Of a stretch of DNA of 64,000 nt, positions 1 through 11,741 are shown one piece after another. The notes below the pieces were generated by a model. The model ran no database searches. It saw only the letters and a program-made list of their open reading frames with translations, and had not been told where the DNA came from. The position numbers and the translations under genes were made by a program. The stretch is from Cliona cf. orientalis (lineage: Eukaryota > Porifera > Demospongiae > Clionaida > Clionaidae): assembly GCA_963930775.1 (NCBI GenBank), contig OZ005699.1:186001-250000 (forward strand). Direction: 5' to 3'. Each line of letters begins with the position of its first letter. Position 1 is the first letter of the stretch.

Positions 1-1411
1 TGACCCTATTGACACTATGGAGAATTATGACGTAAGTGCAGACGGACATCTAGCACATCAAATGTTTTGATCCACAATTATTATGTAATAATTATTTTTT
101 TCTAGGATGATCAGAAGAGCGAGGTCGTCCACAAGTTAGCGATGAACGTCCAATCGTCCTACGATAAGTTCAAGGACAAGGTTCTCGATGGGAAGAACAC
201 GGGTAAGATTGCAAGAAAGAGAGAGTAAAACCCTGCCATTTTCCACAATGTACCACAGATGTATTGAATTTTCACTGTATAGTCCCTAGTCTATCTTCAT
301 ATTTTCAATTACATGTATACTCTTTACCCTTCATTATTCTTATATTTAGATTTCTCTGGTCGTGTGGACATTCCCGATCGCCATGGTTACCGTGCGGAGC
401 CATCAGACTACGAGATGTCGGTAGTCGATCGTGAGCCGGAGACGCTCCTCCAGCGCTATCAGCGGCTGAAGGGAGAGGTCACCGAGCTAGTCAGCGACGT
501 GGAGAAGGTCAAAGAGAGTCAGGAGAGCTCAGAGAAGCTGCTTCAAGTATCTCCAGCCGATCTCCTACAAGATGTAAGATAATGATAACAAAGGTTCCCT
601 ATACTCCCACCAAGTTACATGTGGCCATCAAATTTTGCTTCACTGATTGTGGCTGCTAGTCTCATTTATTTTGAGACCACCAGCACAGGTCATGGAGAAA
701 TATCTGTATACTTTGGAAACTCCTAGATTAGCATATTATAATTATTGCTGGATTCTGATTTTTGACACTTAGAAATTTCATAAAATTTCCCGTTTTGAAA
801 TATTTGGGTATTTATAATTTATTATATGGAGTGTCCGGGCCTTCCCTGCTTATAGAGTCTACTGTCACTGATATGTACATCTCTCTTTCTTTCTCTCGCC
901 CTCACTCTCTCTCTTTCTCTCTCTCTCACTCAGGTCCAGCTGCTACAGAAGCAGTTGCATGGTTTACAGTTGGACCGGAGTCTGGGTAGCCAGCTGATGC
1001 TGAGCGCTGAGCACCCCTACCACACTGTGCTACTCCGTGACCTCAAGGCCCAGCTGGAGGCTCTCAAGGAGGGGCAGAGCGTAGAGGGAGGGAGAGGGGG
1101 GAAGCAGCCTCCTCAGGGGAGCAAAGAACAGCTGCCAACTTACGAGATCTATGCCAGGACCGAGTCTGCCAAGTTTGCACAGCTCTCTAAAGTGAGTTAG
1201 GGCAGTTGATCGTTATTAAAGTTTTATTAGTAAGCCAGAGCTAAGTATAGCAATTGTCATCTAAATATAGCAATTATCGTCGTTTAGTGGCCAATTTTAA
1301 GATGATATTTATAGTTGATGGTTTTTTTCCATTGTTTCTGCAGCTGAGTGAGGTGGAGCAGCGCTTGAGCCAGCTGGAGGCCCTCGTAGGAACACAGGAC
1401 ACGACCGTGGT

Positions 1412-1462
<51 letters not shown>

Positions 1463-4110
1463 AGGGAGAGAGAAAGATATTGTACATTGATGTGTTCTGC
1501 AGTCTGCTGTGGCAGGAGGGCTGGATGGTGACCAGAGAGATCTGTCGGTATGGCTAAATTCAGAAATTTTTCTCTTAAAAAAATTTTAGATGATTTTTTT
1601 TTTTTACTTTTCCCCTAGTCTGCTGTGTTGAACCTCCAAGCTAAGGTTGCTCTGTTGGATCCCTCCCACATCAGCGCCATAGGGGGGCAGCTGCAAGTAA
1701 GTCCAATTTTGACTGAGGAGTGATGGTGTCAGAAAATGTCATTAATTTTTGTGTTTGTGTTGCTAGAATGTCCTCCAATTGCTCGAGCAGATCAGTGAAC
1801 AGGCAGAGAAGAAGGAGGCCAGTCCTGATAAGAAGACACAGGTCAGTGGAGGGGTGAATATTTGTACTAGTACTTGATAGCTTAATACAGGACCTTTCTC
1901 ATTATACTATATACAACGAAAAATATTTTTCAGACAATCATTTTTCTTATAATGGTCCGTGTCCTAACCTGGAGGGCATAAAAGATGCGCTCTTGTACAA
2001 GTTCAGAAGGCCCCACGATTGGTCAGAATTGAAGTGCCATGTGCAAAAACAAGGGTGGTTATAGAGATGCATTCTCAAACGAACAGCACGAAGCGCCGTA
2101 CGTTTCAAGAGGCATGCTCAGCAGGCCACCGAGCCTCGATCAAAGCGAGAGACGAGATCTGTTCTTCATCATAGCCTGGTGGTAGATTTGCAGAGTGAGG
2201 ACGTCGCCATTGCAGTACTGTGGCGAGTTCGAGCAGCTGCTATTGACCTGCATGGAGGGGTGTGGTCTACGATGCAATACTAATAGGTTCAAAGTTCGTG
2301 CTGTTGCAGCTAGCTGGCATGCGCACTGTACTAATGATTGACAGCTAGGGAGATGAGATTTTCTGTGAGCTTTAATACTGTGAATAAATCATGCATATTA
2401 GCCATTATTCCATAATTGTGACATCAAATATACTTGTCATTATAAATATATATTACCAGTAATGCCCCCCAGGTAAGGACATTGATTGTCTGAAACAATA
2501 TTTATCGTTGATTATGAGCTACATTTTTATCTTTGTTCCAGTTCCATAACTATTACTGTTACAAAGATATGCGTTTGCTATACTATGACATGTGTCTTTG
2601 AAGAAACTTTGTATGTATATGGCATAGTCTAACATGTTCAGGACCATGGTAGCTGCTTTCATCTGCTCAAGAGCTACATTTTGGTTTTTGTTCCAGCTCC
2701 ATAGCTCTTTCCGTTGCTGAGATACACTTTGGCGCGCGCGAGGGTACTGAATTAATGATATTCATAGCTTTTAATTAATTACGTCACGGTTTGTACATTC
2801 CAACGTGAAAACCATACGCGTTTTGCTACCCCCTGTCCCAGCTCAATAAATAGCATTTTCTGGGAGGTACTATCGATAACGGGGCTAGACGGTGTCAGGG
2901 GTACCCCCTCTGGCACCTGCAGCTGAAAACTGCACATGGTCCTGGGCATATATGGCTTAGGGGTCGCCCAGGTTCCTCCCTTGAATACCCCCCATCCCTG
3001 GAAGTATGGCCAATTGCGGTAATGTCCGCAGTGTCACTCCCAAACGGATCACCGGAGCTGCGGCACCCCGGCCCGGGGGGAGGGATGATTGGGACTTTTT
3101 TTTTTCAAAAATCATGAATTATTCACAGTATTGCCCTCCACTATATATTTCGCTTTGCTTTGTTATGGATGCTACAGCCTCGGGCCTCCGAGTGACCAAT
3201 CGGATCACAGTATTTGTTACTACTACATATATAGGGTAATGTAGGTATTGTAAGGTATTATAAGGTATTGTAGGGTAATGTAGGTCAGGAATCTGATTGA
3301 TCAGTATTTATTTTGCCTCGGGCCGCTGAGTGACCAATCAGATCACAGTATTTGTTACAACTATAGGGTAATGTAGATATTGTAGGTATTGTAAGGTATT
3401 GTAGGGTAATGTAGGTCAGGAATCTGATTGATCAGTTGGCAGTCCACTACTTCACTTTGCTTTGCTCGGGATGCTAAATACAGCCTTGGGCCTCTGAGTG
3501 ACCAATCGGATCACAGTATTTGCTATACATGTAAGGCAGGCTCCTTGTTATTTATAATGAAAAAATAATTTTTCAGACAATTATTTTTCTTGTACTATCA
3601 TAACCTGTGTCATTACATGAGGGTATGGGTACGCATCCCAGTTGCTATGAACGCCGAGCCCTGTCAGATTCTGTTTTTCAATTTTCCATTCCATGACCTT
3701 TTTGTGTGTGTGTGATCTAGGTGAGTGAAGCTCTTGATGTGGTTGGTCGTGTCAGTTCGGTGGCTCCGCTGATCCCCGAGCTGGTCGCTAGGCTACACGC
3801 CCTCAGGGAGCTGCATGAGAGAGCCTCCCAGTTCGCTGGTAGCGTGGCCTACATGTCTGACAGCCAGCACCAGGTCTCTAAACAGGTCACAGAGCTGCAA
3901 AAGCTTCTCACAAAGGTATGAATTAATTTTTGTTACTGAGTCTAGATGTAGTGACAACCCTGTATATACCTATCCTGGAATGTATAATTGACATTGTCAT
4001 CATTGTTCATGTAGGTTCAAAGTTCGGTCCAGGAGAACCTTACCTCGCTGCAGTCTGAGTTCTCAGGCCTCGAATCGAGAATGGCCAAACTTCAGACCAA
4101 TAAATCATAG
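1..4110 (+). CDS. DCTN2: Dynactin subunit 2 (dynamitin, p50), 5' end missing
   Basis: Dynamitin forms the shoulder of dynactin, the cofactor that couples cytoplasmic dynein to cargo. The visible coding exons are 1-31, 106-202, 350-573, 934-1191, 1344-1409, 1503-1547, 1619-1696, 1767-1841, 3721-3915 and 4015-4110. All join in phase at GT-AG introns. Family features include the early segment with GRVDIPDRHGYRAEPSDYE, the LLQRYQRLK and SPADLLQ segments, and long heptad-rich stretches ending in a short coiled-coil tail that finishes MAKLQTNKS. The N-terminal exon or exons lie left of the window. An AATAAA hexamer at 4099-4104 overlaps the last codons and could serve as the polyadenylation signal. 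The 1.9 kb intron before 3721 carries dispersed repeats. The last exon and part of the preceding intron were copied downstream together with the neighbouring methyltransferase. Confidence 0.9.
1422..1456. repeat. (GA)n microsatellite in a DCTN2 intron
   Basis: A purine GA repeat begins about ten bases after the splice donor at 1409/1410. It fills much of the short 93 bp intron. The overlapping open frames on both strands are repeat artefacts. Confidence 0.85.
1842..3720 (+). repeat. Large DCTN2 intron built from dispersed repeats
   Basis: This is the only large intron in DCTN2 and I see no coding exon in it. A sequence centred on TTTTTCAGACAAT occurs at about 1917-1990 and again at about 3558-3620 in the same orientation. 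An inverted relative lies at about 19870-19945. Units with GTGACCAATCGGATCACAG, each followed by GGTATTGTAAGGTATTGTA-like runs, occur at about 3165-3300, 3310-3435 and 3440-3530. Relatives are at 20430-20795. A further internal direct repeat containing TTTGTTCCAG is at about 2510-2570 and 2667-2715. The intron looks like nested non-autonomous repeats. Confidence 0.6.
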
Positions 4111-4340
4111 ACAATATCAAAGTTCACAGAATTATTGTAGTGTGTAATATTATTATAATAGAATCTGATGGTTTTATCATAATTAATTATTTTTGGTTAT
4201 AATCTCCATAAAACAACATTTACCGGGTATTAATTTTAGTGCCAACAGCGTGGCATTCCAGCATATTAATTTGAAGAATTATTATGCTTTGTCCCCTAAT
4301 TCTCATACTTTAATTGTGCCTAGCTCCACAGTCATATTAG

Positions 4341-5195
4341 TCAGGTCTTCTTTGTGGCGTGAACGAACAGATAGCCAAGAAAATCTTCAGGCATAGTCAT
4401 AGCCCAGGCGCCGACATTACCAGATAATTTATCCTCCTTTAATGTACCGCTGTCACAGCCGTTGATGTAAACGTCCGTAAAGCCAGCACTCTCCAGTGTA
4501 GTCGTCAGAAATTCCCTCGAGAAACCAATGAAGCTGAACCTTTCCATATCATCAGAATCTCCGACACCATATAAATAAGTCTTGCCCACATTAGCATCAC
4601 TGATTGAGTCAACATACATGGTGAGTTTCCCACCTGGCTTAAGAAGACTCGCAAGCTTGCTGAGCGCTGTCTTGAATTCTTCAATGGTTTTGCAAGCAGC
4701 GTCAAAGCAGAGATTGTTCATGACGACGTCGTAGGGGCCTTCGTATCCCTTTTCAATGGGATTTTCTTTAAAAATGTCGCAGTGTACCACTGCCTTTATT
4801 GCTTTACGCATCTCTGCTTCTCTTTCTTCTGCTGCATCCTTCCCCTTTCCTTCCAATTTTTGCACAACATGTTCAAAATGAGAGCCCCAATTGAACGCAC
4901 TCGGGTCATTTTGTATCCATTTCTTTATCTCATCCAGGCATTCAGGTACGATGTCGGCCATTACGATTTCTGAAGCGAATGGTACAGCGCTGATAACATA
5001 CATAAGGACTGGTCCACATCCATAGTCAAGAACCTTCAACGTCTTGCCGTTGCCGCTAAAGGTCTTGGTAAAGAAGTTGTGATACTCTTGCAGTGGAAAC
5101 GAGAAACGATAGTAATCGGTGGTCTTTCGGTAACGCATTTCCAAAAAGGTAAGTGGATCAAACTTTTCATAGTCTCCTTCGTGGTCGGTAGCCAT
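4341..5195 (-). CDS. NNMT/PNMT/TEMT-family small-molecule methyltransferase, copy A
   Basis: Single-exon, 284 residues. The family transfers a methyl group from S-adenosylmethionine to small amines such as nicotinamide, indolethylamine or phenylethanolamine. The SAM-binding motif DYGCGP is at residues 57-62. The family-like segment LCFDAAC is near 162-168, followed by SLLKPGG. The length matches animal NNMT/INMT (about 260-285 residues). The start ATG at 5193-5195 gives MATDHEGDYEKFDP, matching the second copy. It is convergent with DCTN2, with 230 bp between stop codons. Vertebrate relatives have introns, so the intronless form may be ancestral loss or retro-origin. The substrate cannot be assigned from sequence. 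Confidence 0.85.
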   Translation of the reverse strand: MATDHEGDYEKFDPLTFLEMRYRKTTDYYRFSFPLQEYHNFFTKTFSGNGKTLKVLDYGCGPVLMYVISAVPFASEIVMADIVPECLDEIKKWIQNDPSAFNWGSHFEHVVQKLEGKGKDAAEEREAEMRKAIKAVVHCDIFKENPIEKGYEGPYDVVMNNLCFDAACKTIEEFKTALSKLASLLKPGGKLTMYVDSISDANVGKTYLYGVGDSDDMERFSFIGFSREFLTTTLESAGFTDVYINGCDSGTLKEDKLSGNVGAWAMTMPEDFLGYLFVHATKKT

Positions 5196-5227
5196 TTTAG
5201 TCCCTGATAATAATTATTATGCAAATC

Positions 5228-5347
5228 ATAGTGACGACCCTGTACCTATTCATGGAATGTCCTTACCTCGCTGCAGTCTGATTTCTCAGGCCTCGAATCG
5301 AAAATGGCCAGACTACGATCATAGAAAATGTGCGTCACAGAATTGTC
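5228..5347 (+). pseudogene. Duplicated scrap of the DCTN2 terminal exon
   Basis: This stretch matches 3948-4135, covering the end of the last DCTN2 intron, the terminal exon and the early 3' flank. Relative to the parent, about 60 bp including the splice acceptor is gone. The coding part (5261-5324) still reads LTSLQSDFSGLESKMARLRS and then stop, against LTSLQSEFSGLESRMAKL plus five residues in the parent. Without an acceptor it is unlikely to be used as an exon. It marks the boundary of the segmental duplication that made the second methyltransferase. Confidence 0.85.
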
Positions 5348-5498
5348 TAGAGACTATTTCTAAATCATGATAATGCTTGCGCATGCGCACGCGCACTAGT
5401 GCGATGCGCAGGGAACAGATCTGCAACTCAATCGTCAATAAGATACAGGTGCAAGAAAGCATCATAAATATTACTTACTATGCTATAATGTTATATAC

Positions 5499-6356
5499 TT
5501 AAGTTTTCTTTGTGGCGTGAACGAACAAGAAGCCTAGAAAATCTTCAGGCATAGTCATAGCCCAGGCGCCGACATTACCAGACAATTTATCCTCCTTTAA
5601 TGTACCGCTGTCACAGCCGTTGATGTAAACGTCCGTAAAGCCAGCACCTTCCAGCAGACCCGTGAGAACCTCCCTCGTGAAAGCGAGGAAGGGGAACCTA
5701 TCCAGACTATCTCCGGAATCTCCGACGCCATAGGAATATTTCTTGCCCACGTTAGCGTCACTGGTCGAGCTAGTGTACATGGTCAACCTCCCGCCTGGCT
5801 TGAGAAGACCCGCAAGCTTTCGGAGCGCCGTCTTGAATTCTTCGATGGTTTTGCAAGCACCGTCGATGGCGAGATTGCTCATGACGACGTCGTAGGGGCC
5901 TTCGTATCCCTTTTCAATGGGATTTTCTTGAAAAATATCGCAGTGTACCACTGCCTTTATCGCTTTACGCATCTCTGCTTCCCTTTCTTCTGCTGCATCC
6001 TTCCCCTTTCCTTCCAATTTTTGCACAACATGTTCAAAATGAGAGCCCCAATTGAACGCACTCGGATCATCTTGTATCCATTTCCTTAACTCAACTAGGC
6101 ATTCAGGTACTATGTCAGCCATTACGATTTCCGAAGCGAATGGTACAGCGCTGATAACACACATAAGGACTGGTCCACATCCATAGTCAAGAACCTTCAA
6201 CGTCTTGCCGTTGCCGCTAAAGGTCTTGGTAAAGAAGCTGTGGTACTCTTGCAGTGGAAACGAGAAACGATAGTAATCGGTGGTCTTTCGGTAACGCATT
6301 TCCAAAAAGGTAAGTGGATCGAACTTTTCATAGTCTCCTTCGTGGTCGGTAGCCAT
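5499..6356 (-). CDS. NNMT/PNMT/TEMT-family methyltransferase, copy B
   Basis: Single-exon, 285 residues, a tandem paralogue of the gene at 4341-5195. It keeps the SAM motif DYGCGP and the LLKPGG segment. The segment aligned to LCFDAAC in copy A reads LAIDGAC here. Outside residues 159-239 the two proteins differ at only about eight positions. Inside that segment they differ at about two dozen, plus a one-residue insertion. Both frames are intact, so both are probably functional. The surrounding duplication includes the DCTN2 terminal-exon scrap at 5228-5347. Confidence 0.85.
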   Translation of the reverse strand: MATDHEGDYEKFDPLTFLEMRYRKTTDYYRFSFPLQEYHSFFTKTFSGNGKTLKVLDYGCGPVLMCVISAVPFASEIVMADIVPECLVELRKWIQDDPSAFNWGSHFEHVVQKLEGKGKDAAEEREAEMRKAIKAVVHCDIFQENPIEKGYEGPYDVVMSNLAIDGACKTIEEFKTALRKLAGLLKPGGRLTMYTSSTSDANVGKKYSYGVGDSGDSLDRFPFLAFTREVLTGLLEGAGFTDVYINGCDSGTLKEDKLSGNVGAWAMTMPEDFLGFLFVHATKKT

Positions 6357-6874
6357 TTCAATGATATTATATTATCAAGAGTATGAAGCGCATCGATCAC
6401 TAGCACTATAGTATTAAATTTTAATTACCATTCAGGCTCGTATTGGCCTCCAACGTCGCCGCTCCATGAATCTGGTATGGTAGCCACGCGCTCGGCGCCA
6501 TTGTCCTTGCATGCAGCGCAGCGGCGCGACTTTTCACAGCGCGTAAGCCGCATTTTTTTGCAACTTTTACTATAATATTCACAGCGCGCACGAGCATACC
6601 ATGCCTTGTGTAAGCCACATTTTAGTAATTAAATTTTAATTAAATATTTGTTAAACCTTTGTTATTTTAGCGCGATAGTCGCGTTCTACATTTTTATAAA
6701 GGTATTTAACATAACGATAATAATTATAGCTACCGACTCAAGATTGTCATCAGTACACCACCAGCATAATAGTGATCAATAATATATTATTATCATGTTA
6801 TTACCTTTGCATATTTTAAAATTAATGGGCATGCAGGTACATTGTATAGGTCGACCTATCATAACTCAGTCAGT
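6357..6874. other. Intergenic gap with no gene recognised
   Basis: The gap separates the second methyltransferase start from the agmatinase stop. It contains a GC-richer patch at about 6460-6620 with repeated CACAGCGCG and GTAAGCC strings, then AT-rich sequence. A 65-residue open frame on the minus strand here has no recognisable family features. Confidence 0.5.
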
Positions 6875-9061
6875 TCAGAAATGAAATGTATTCCAGTTCG
6901 CTTTACTAAAATCAAGATACTTCACTCCAGGCAGAACACAGAGCATTTCAAAGAGGATGGTAGCAGCCATGAGGGCAGTCCCCCCGTTTGGGTCATACAG
7001 AGGATTCACCTGCATGGGAGTAATCCAGACATGCAAAGTATAATATGAGTGCATAATTATACTGTGACTCAGGGATGGCCATTATTAAGACGGACAAACT
7101 TAAGGAACTTATGACAGTGTAGTCCATGACTGAATTTACCTCTGTTACATCGCCCCCGACAATATTGAGTCCCCTGCATCCTCGAATTATCTCCAGCACT
7201 TGAACAGAAGTCAAACCGCCTATTTCATGCGTACCTAGAGTAGCACGTGTGTGCACAAGTCACCGAGATAAAAATCAATTTATAAAAATATAATAATTAT
7301 TATTATTATGACCAAATCTGATCTATAGCAATTATTTGCGTTGACTCAGATTTCTGAATTGGTTTTAATGCCTGACAGTACAGCTCAAACAATTGAATAA
7401 TAATAAAATTATCATGAGAATAATAGTAAGGAACATGCAGCTATTGTTAAAATGATTTCATCAATGATCACTACAAAGTATCAATAGGTGGTCACTGTAC
7501 TATAGAATACTGAATTACCTGTGCCTGGGCAGCAACTTGGATCTACTCCGTCAATATCGAAAGTGATATAAGTGGGAACATCTTTGAATTCCTTCCTCAC
7601 AGCGTCCATTAGCGGCGATAGTGATTTATGCCAGCACTGTTCAGCCAATACTATTTTTACACCCTGCATCGTGTATAATATTATACACACATGAATTGTA
7701 TGCTAGAACCTATAATAATATGCTATAGGCCTACAAACATCTCAATTATCAATGAATAATGATAAAGATCCATACAGCAATTCATAACATCCTTTAGAAG
7801 AAAGGGAGGGGTTAGCTATGTGAAAATTCAGTAGGTTTCACATAATCCTAAATCTGAGGGACAACTATCCCATTGTGATCTTGGGCAAGTTAATTCCAAC
7901 AAAAAAAGACAGCCTTGAGAACTAGGGGTGATAGATTTAAATAGCTCTTTTGTCCTACGAGAACTCTCCCTACCCATGGACCTAGTGGCCCTTGAAAATT
8001 ATGGCGGCATAATAGGTGTGTGAGCATTATAAGGCATAATTTTGAATTTTAGGGCACACAATTGAATAATTTTAATAATGAATAAATTGACTTTTGTCTC
8101 CATGCAATAATGATTAGAATACTTAGTCTCCACTAACCCACGTTAATTTTGTGCACCGTATTATTATGGCCGGTAAAGGGTTGATCAATCAGCTGGTACC
8201 CACCTTTGAACCCAACCACATGATAAAACTGAAAGATCGTCTCATTATATCTCGTAATATTGGCTTCTGTTAACATAAAATAAAACTATAATTTCCCTCC
8301 AAAACACATGCACGAACTGCACACATTACTTGTTTCTGTGCCCAATCAAATTGTTCGGTGATTTCATCCTCACTCTGGAGCGTCCCCCTCAGACCTATCT
8401 GAACCATGAACTTTGGATCAATCAGATCTTCCTCCAGTGCTCGCCGAAATGGTGTCAAGCTGCCTATCTTTTCACCGTTCAGCTCATCCAGTAAATCTGG
8501 GTGTGCATCTATCTGGATTAGTCCCACGGGTCGACCGTAGTGCTCCCTGAAAGCTCTCAGAACGGGCAAACTGAGAGTATGGTCCCCTCCGAGCGTCAGA
8601 GGGACCGGCCCTGCAGCTAGAACCTTGCGGTAGAAAGCTGTTATCATGTCGAGAGTGCGCGATAGATTGTAAGGTGCCGTTGGGACATCACCAATGTCGG
8701 CCACCTGGAGGCTATCGAATGGTACTGCTCCAGTCATGTTGACCGGGCGAACCATCACGGACTCATTCCGTATCGCCCTGGGCGCGAGTCTCTGGCCAGA
8801 GCGATTTGTAGCGCCCTGATCCATCGGGATACCGACGAAGCAGGCGTCCAGGCCCTCAAGTTTGTCGTCTTGTACAAAGGGAAGACGGAAGGCGGTTGTT
8901 ATTCCTCCCGATCTTGGTATCTCCGCGCCGCTGAGGGGTTTGTTGAAGCGATTAAGGGTGGCATTGGTGCTCGCAGTCGCGGCGAAGTGTCGAGAGAAGA
9001 ACACGCTTCTTTGTGTGAAGGAGGACAGTGATGCTCCACAAAATCTTGCAATATTCGCCAT
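6875..9061 (-). CDS. AGMAT: Agmatinase-like ureohydrolase, probably mitochondrial
   Basis: Exons on the minus strand are 8330-9061, 7519-7663, 7140-7234 and 6875-7009 (368 residues, all in phase). This is the arginase/agmatinase fold, a binuclear-manganese enzyme that hydrolyses guanidino groups to urea. All metal ligands are visible: H161 in GGDH, D185/H187/D189 in IDAHPD, and D280/D282 in FDIDGVDP. The GTGTHEIGG and NPLYDPNGG segments follow. The Arg/Ser-rich N-terminus (RFCGASLSSFTQRSVFFSRHF) fits a mitochondrial presequence. In animal agmatinases the segment after the DAHxD motif reads Y-H-G-A-P-F; here the aligned stretch is G-S-L-T-P-F, so the conserved His is Ser201. Activity on agmatine is therefore uncertain. 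The largest intron (7664-8329) shows nothing else recognisable. Confidence 0.85.
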
Positions 9062-9179
9062 GATTCTCTATCACTGCGCATGCGCACGGCGGATTAATAA
9101 AAAATTAGCATTGTACAGGTTTGATTGGTGAGAATATTGAACACTTTATGGCACAATAATAATATTATTATTATTATAC

Positions 9180-11611
9180 CTAGCTCTTAAAGTAGTTTGA
9201 TTTTGGTAATTTTATGTTACACTGTCTCACGCTGTCAGATACATCTTTTCCAAGCGGCCATCTTGGTCTGAACTCCAACCCCTCCATCTCGCTGCCATCA
9301 TACATCAACTGCAGAGGCTCCAGCTCAACAGTTCGTCTCTTTATCACCTAAGGATCCAAATTTATTGAAACAAAAATATTTTGCAATAATTATTTTTATT
9401 GGCTTGGATTCTACAAGACTTAGTTATTATAAATTAATAATAATACACTATTACAGGTCTACTTCAAACAAAAATTTATAACAATATACAATGTCATAAA
9501 TATCTCTCTAGGAACATACCCCCTTTGCAGGAGGAGTAGGTTGTTTCCACGGTGATTGATCCGAGGTGCTGCCGGTCGTACTTTGACCCTGGTCCCACTT
9601 GAGGTGTTCCAGGGCAGCCCACGCTATCATGATTCCGTTGTCGGTGCAGAATGGAGGGGGAGGAGTGTGGAGAGTGAAGCTGTGATCGCGGCACAGCTGC
9701 TCCAGCTTCTCTCCGAGGTAACGGTTGCTGGCCACACCCCCAGAAACAACCTACACGGAAAGCATAAATTTTAATCATCAAAATTTTATTATACGATGTA
9801 CCTTTCATGCTATAGTGATCCCATGACATTGTCAATGTATGCATTATTTCAGACAATACGCAAGGCTGATCTAGTTGCCAAGCACTCAACAGCTACTATT
9901 AATTTTGTCATACTGTGTACACCCTTGCATCTTGCTATAATATTATACTAAGTTGTGACAATCTTGTGACTAGCTTAATTGTGATCTCTGATTATGCATG
10001 GCTCACCAAGTGTTTGACCTGAGGTAATGTCTGTTGGCAGTAGAGCAGTGCTCGCTGTGTTCTCTGCAGAAGATGCTTGACCACAGCGTCCTGGAAGACT
10101 GCCGCTACGTCCTCACACTGTGGGAGGGGCTTATCTCCAGACTCCACCCACCCACCTAAAGCGTGCTGTAGCTATAGCAACTATAATAAAATTATTATAT
10201 TAATTTTCTCACTTTCTGATGCTATTCTTGTGATCACTTTTCGAGCACCAGTCTTCAGGCCAGAAAAAGAAAAATCACAGCAACGACTGAACTCAAAATT
10301 AATAACATTACTACAACAATGAAATCAGTGATTGTGAGAAGGATGTACCTTTTTGTCATGATATCCAAGAACAGATCTTGTTTCAGCTGCTCTGGGGGAT
10401 TTCCCCGTCTGGCCAGCAGCTCAATGGCTGCTCCCCCGGGCAAATGACCGGGAACTCGGCCATGCTTGTGCAGTGCCATCCACCGTGCCACCTTGTCTAA
10501 TGCCTCACCAGGACTGTCATCTCTCGTCTGACCTAGACGACAGAAACTGCCGGGAGCTTCAGCCACTCCTAGGATGCAGTGACCACCAGACACTAGCAGA
10601 ACCAGGAATGGGAATGGAATACTGCATAGTTTATATAGGAATCGGAATGATCCTACAACGAGGATTTTTGGTAATAGTAATAGTCACTTACTCCATTTGT
10701 TGCCTGGGCATTAGAGCATGTGCCTCCATGTGGTGGACTGGGATGAGTGGCTTCCTAAGGGCAATTAGATAGTTAATGACAGGGGTGTACTCATTCTAAG
10801 TACACAAGCTAATAATTATCAAATTTTGTAGGATATTACAACATTACAATAATTGTGATTTACTTGTATCTCTGAGCAAGATTCTTTGCGAAGATGAGGC
10901 CTTCCTTCAAACAAGGAGCTAGACCAGGTCCTATCGTCACAGCAACTGCCGATACACCCTCCAAACCACACCCACTCTTCTCCAGAGCTGCGTTGGTGAC
11001 CAATGCTAAATTCTCATGATGTAATTGTCCGGCAACATTAGGGACTATCCCTCCAGTCCTAGAAGATGACATGCAATCATTAGGCAGAAATTTCTGAGGA
11101 AATGATTTAATCATTCCAAAAAATAAGAAACAACTATATAGAGCTTAGTACATAATTATGTTTATTAGTGTACGCTGTACGTTGTACTTTGGAAAAAAAA
11201 ATTACAAGTAAGTACACATCTATTAAAAATTAACGTATGTTACGCATGTTCCTTTTTAATAATTATTAGTATATATATAAGATGTAATTACTATAAATTA
11301 GACTCCATGGGAGTAACAGTATTGTTATTAAAAAGATGGTCACCTACTTACTCCTGATGCACATGTATCTGTGATTGGATGGCCTCGCCCAGGACACGCC
11401 CATCTTCGTGCAGCAGCGCCACCCCAGTGTCGTCACAGCTGCTCTCGATACCAAGGATCAGCACATCTCCAGATGAACTCTGACCTCTCAGCCTCTCCAG
11501 CAGCACTCTAGAGCAGCCAGACAGCTTCCTCCTGACCAGTCTCCTAGACAAAAGTCTTCTACAGATCATGTTGTTATATGTCTGGTAAGTGGTCGTCATC
11601 CATCGATTCAT
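9180..11611 (-). CDS. OSGEPL1: Mitochondrial tRNA N6-threonylcarbamoyladenosine synthase (Qri7/Kae1 family)
   Basis: Eight exons on the minus strand: 11352-11611, 10864-11058, 10692-10754, 10349-10621, 10213-10286, 10007-10155, 9520-9750 and 9180-9347. They total 470 residues and splice in phase. The enzyme transfers threonylcarbamoyl to A37 of ANN-decoding tRNAs in mitochondria. Diagnostic segments are LGIESSCDDTGVALL, GGIVPNVAGQLHHENL, the metal-binding HHMEAHAL, LVLLVSGGH, CDFSFSGLKT (short exon 10213-10286), VSGGVASNRYL and CTDNGIMIAWAALE. The N-terminus (RRLLSRRLVRRKLSG) is strongly basic, as in a mitochondrial targeting peptide. It lies 118 bp from the agmatinase start and is divergent with RETSAT. 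Confidence 0.92.
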
Positions 11612-11741
11612 GGAACGGAACGGAGATCTGTCTCAATACGCGCGTGTACGGCATTCTGCTGGCTCGTTGGGCGGGGCTATTAAAGGTGAAGGTGACCTTG
11701 CGGCCTGAGCTACTAATTAAATTGAGGGAGAGAGAGAGAGC
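11612..11741. promoter_or_regulatory. Bidirectional promoter region, OSGEPL1/RETSAT
   Basis: Only 130 bp separates the two divergent start codons, so 5' UTRs and core promoters must overlap or share elements. A short GA-rich run (AGGGAGAGAGAGAGAG) sits just before the RETSAT ATG. No clear TATA box was seen. Confidence 0.55.
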
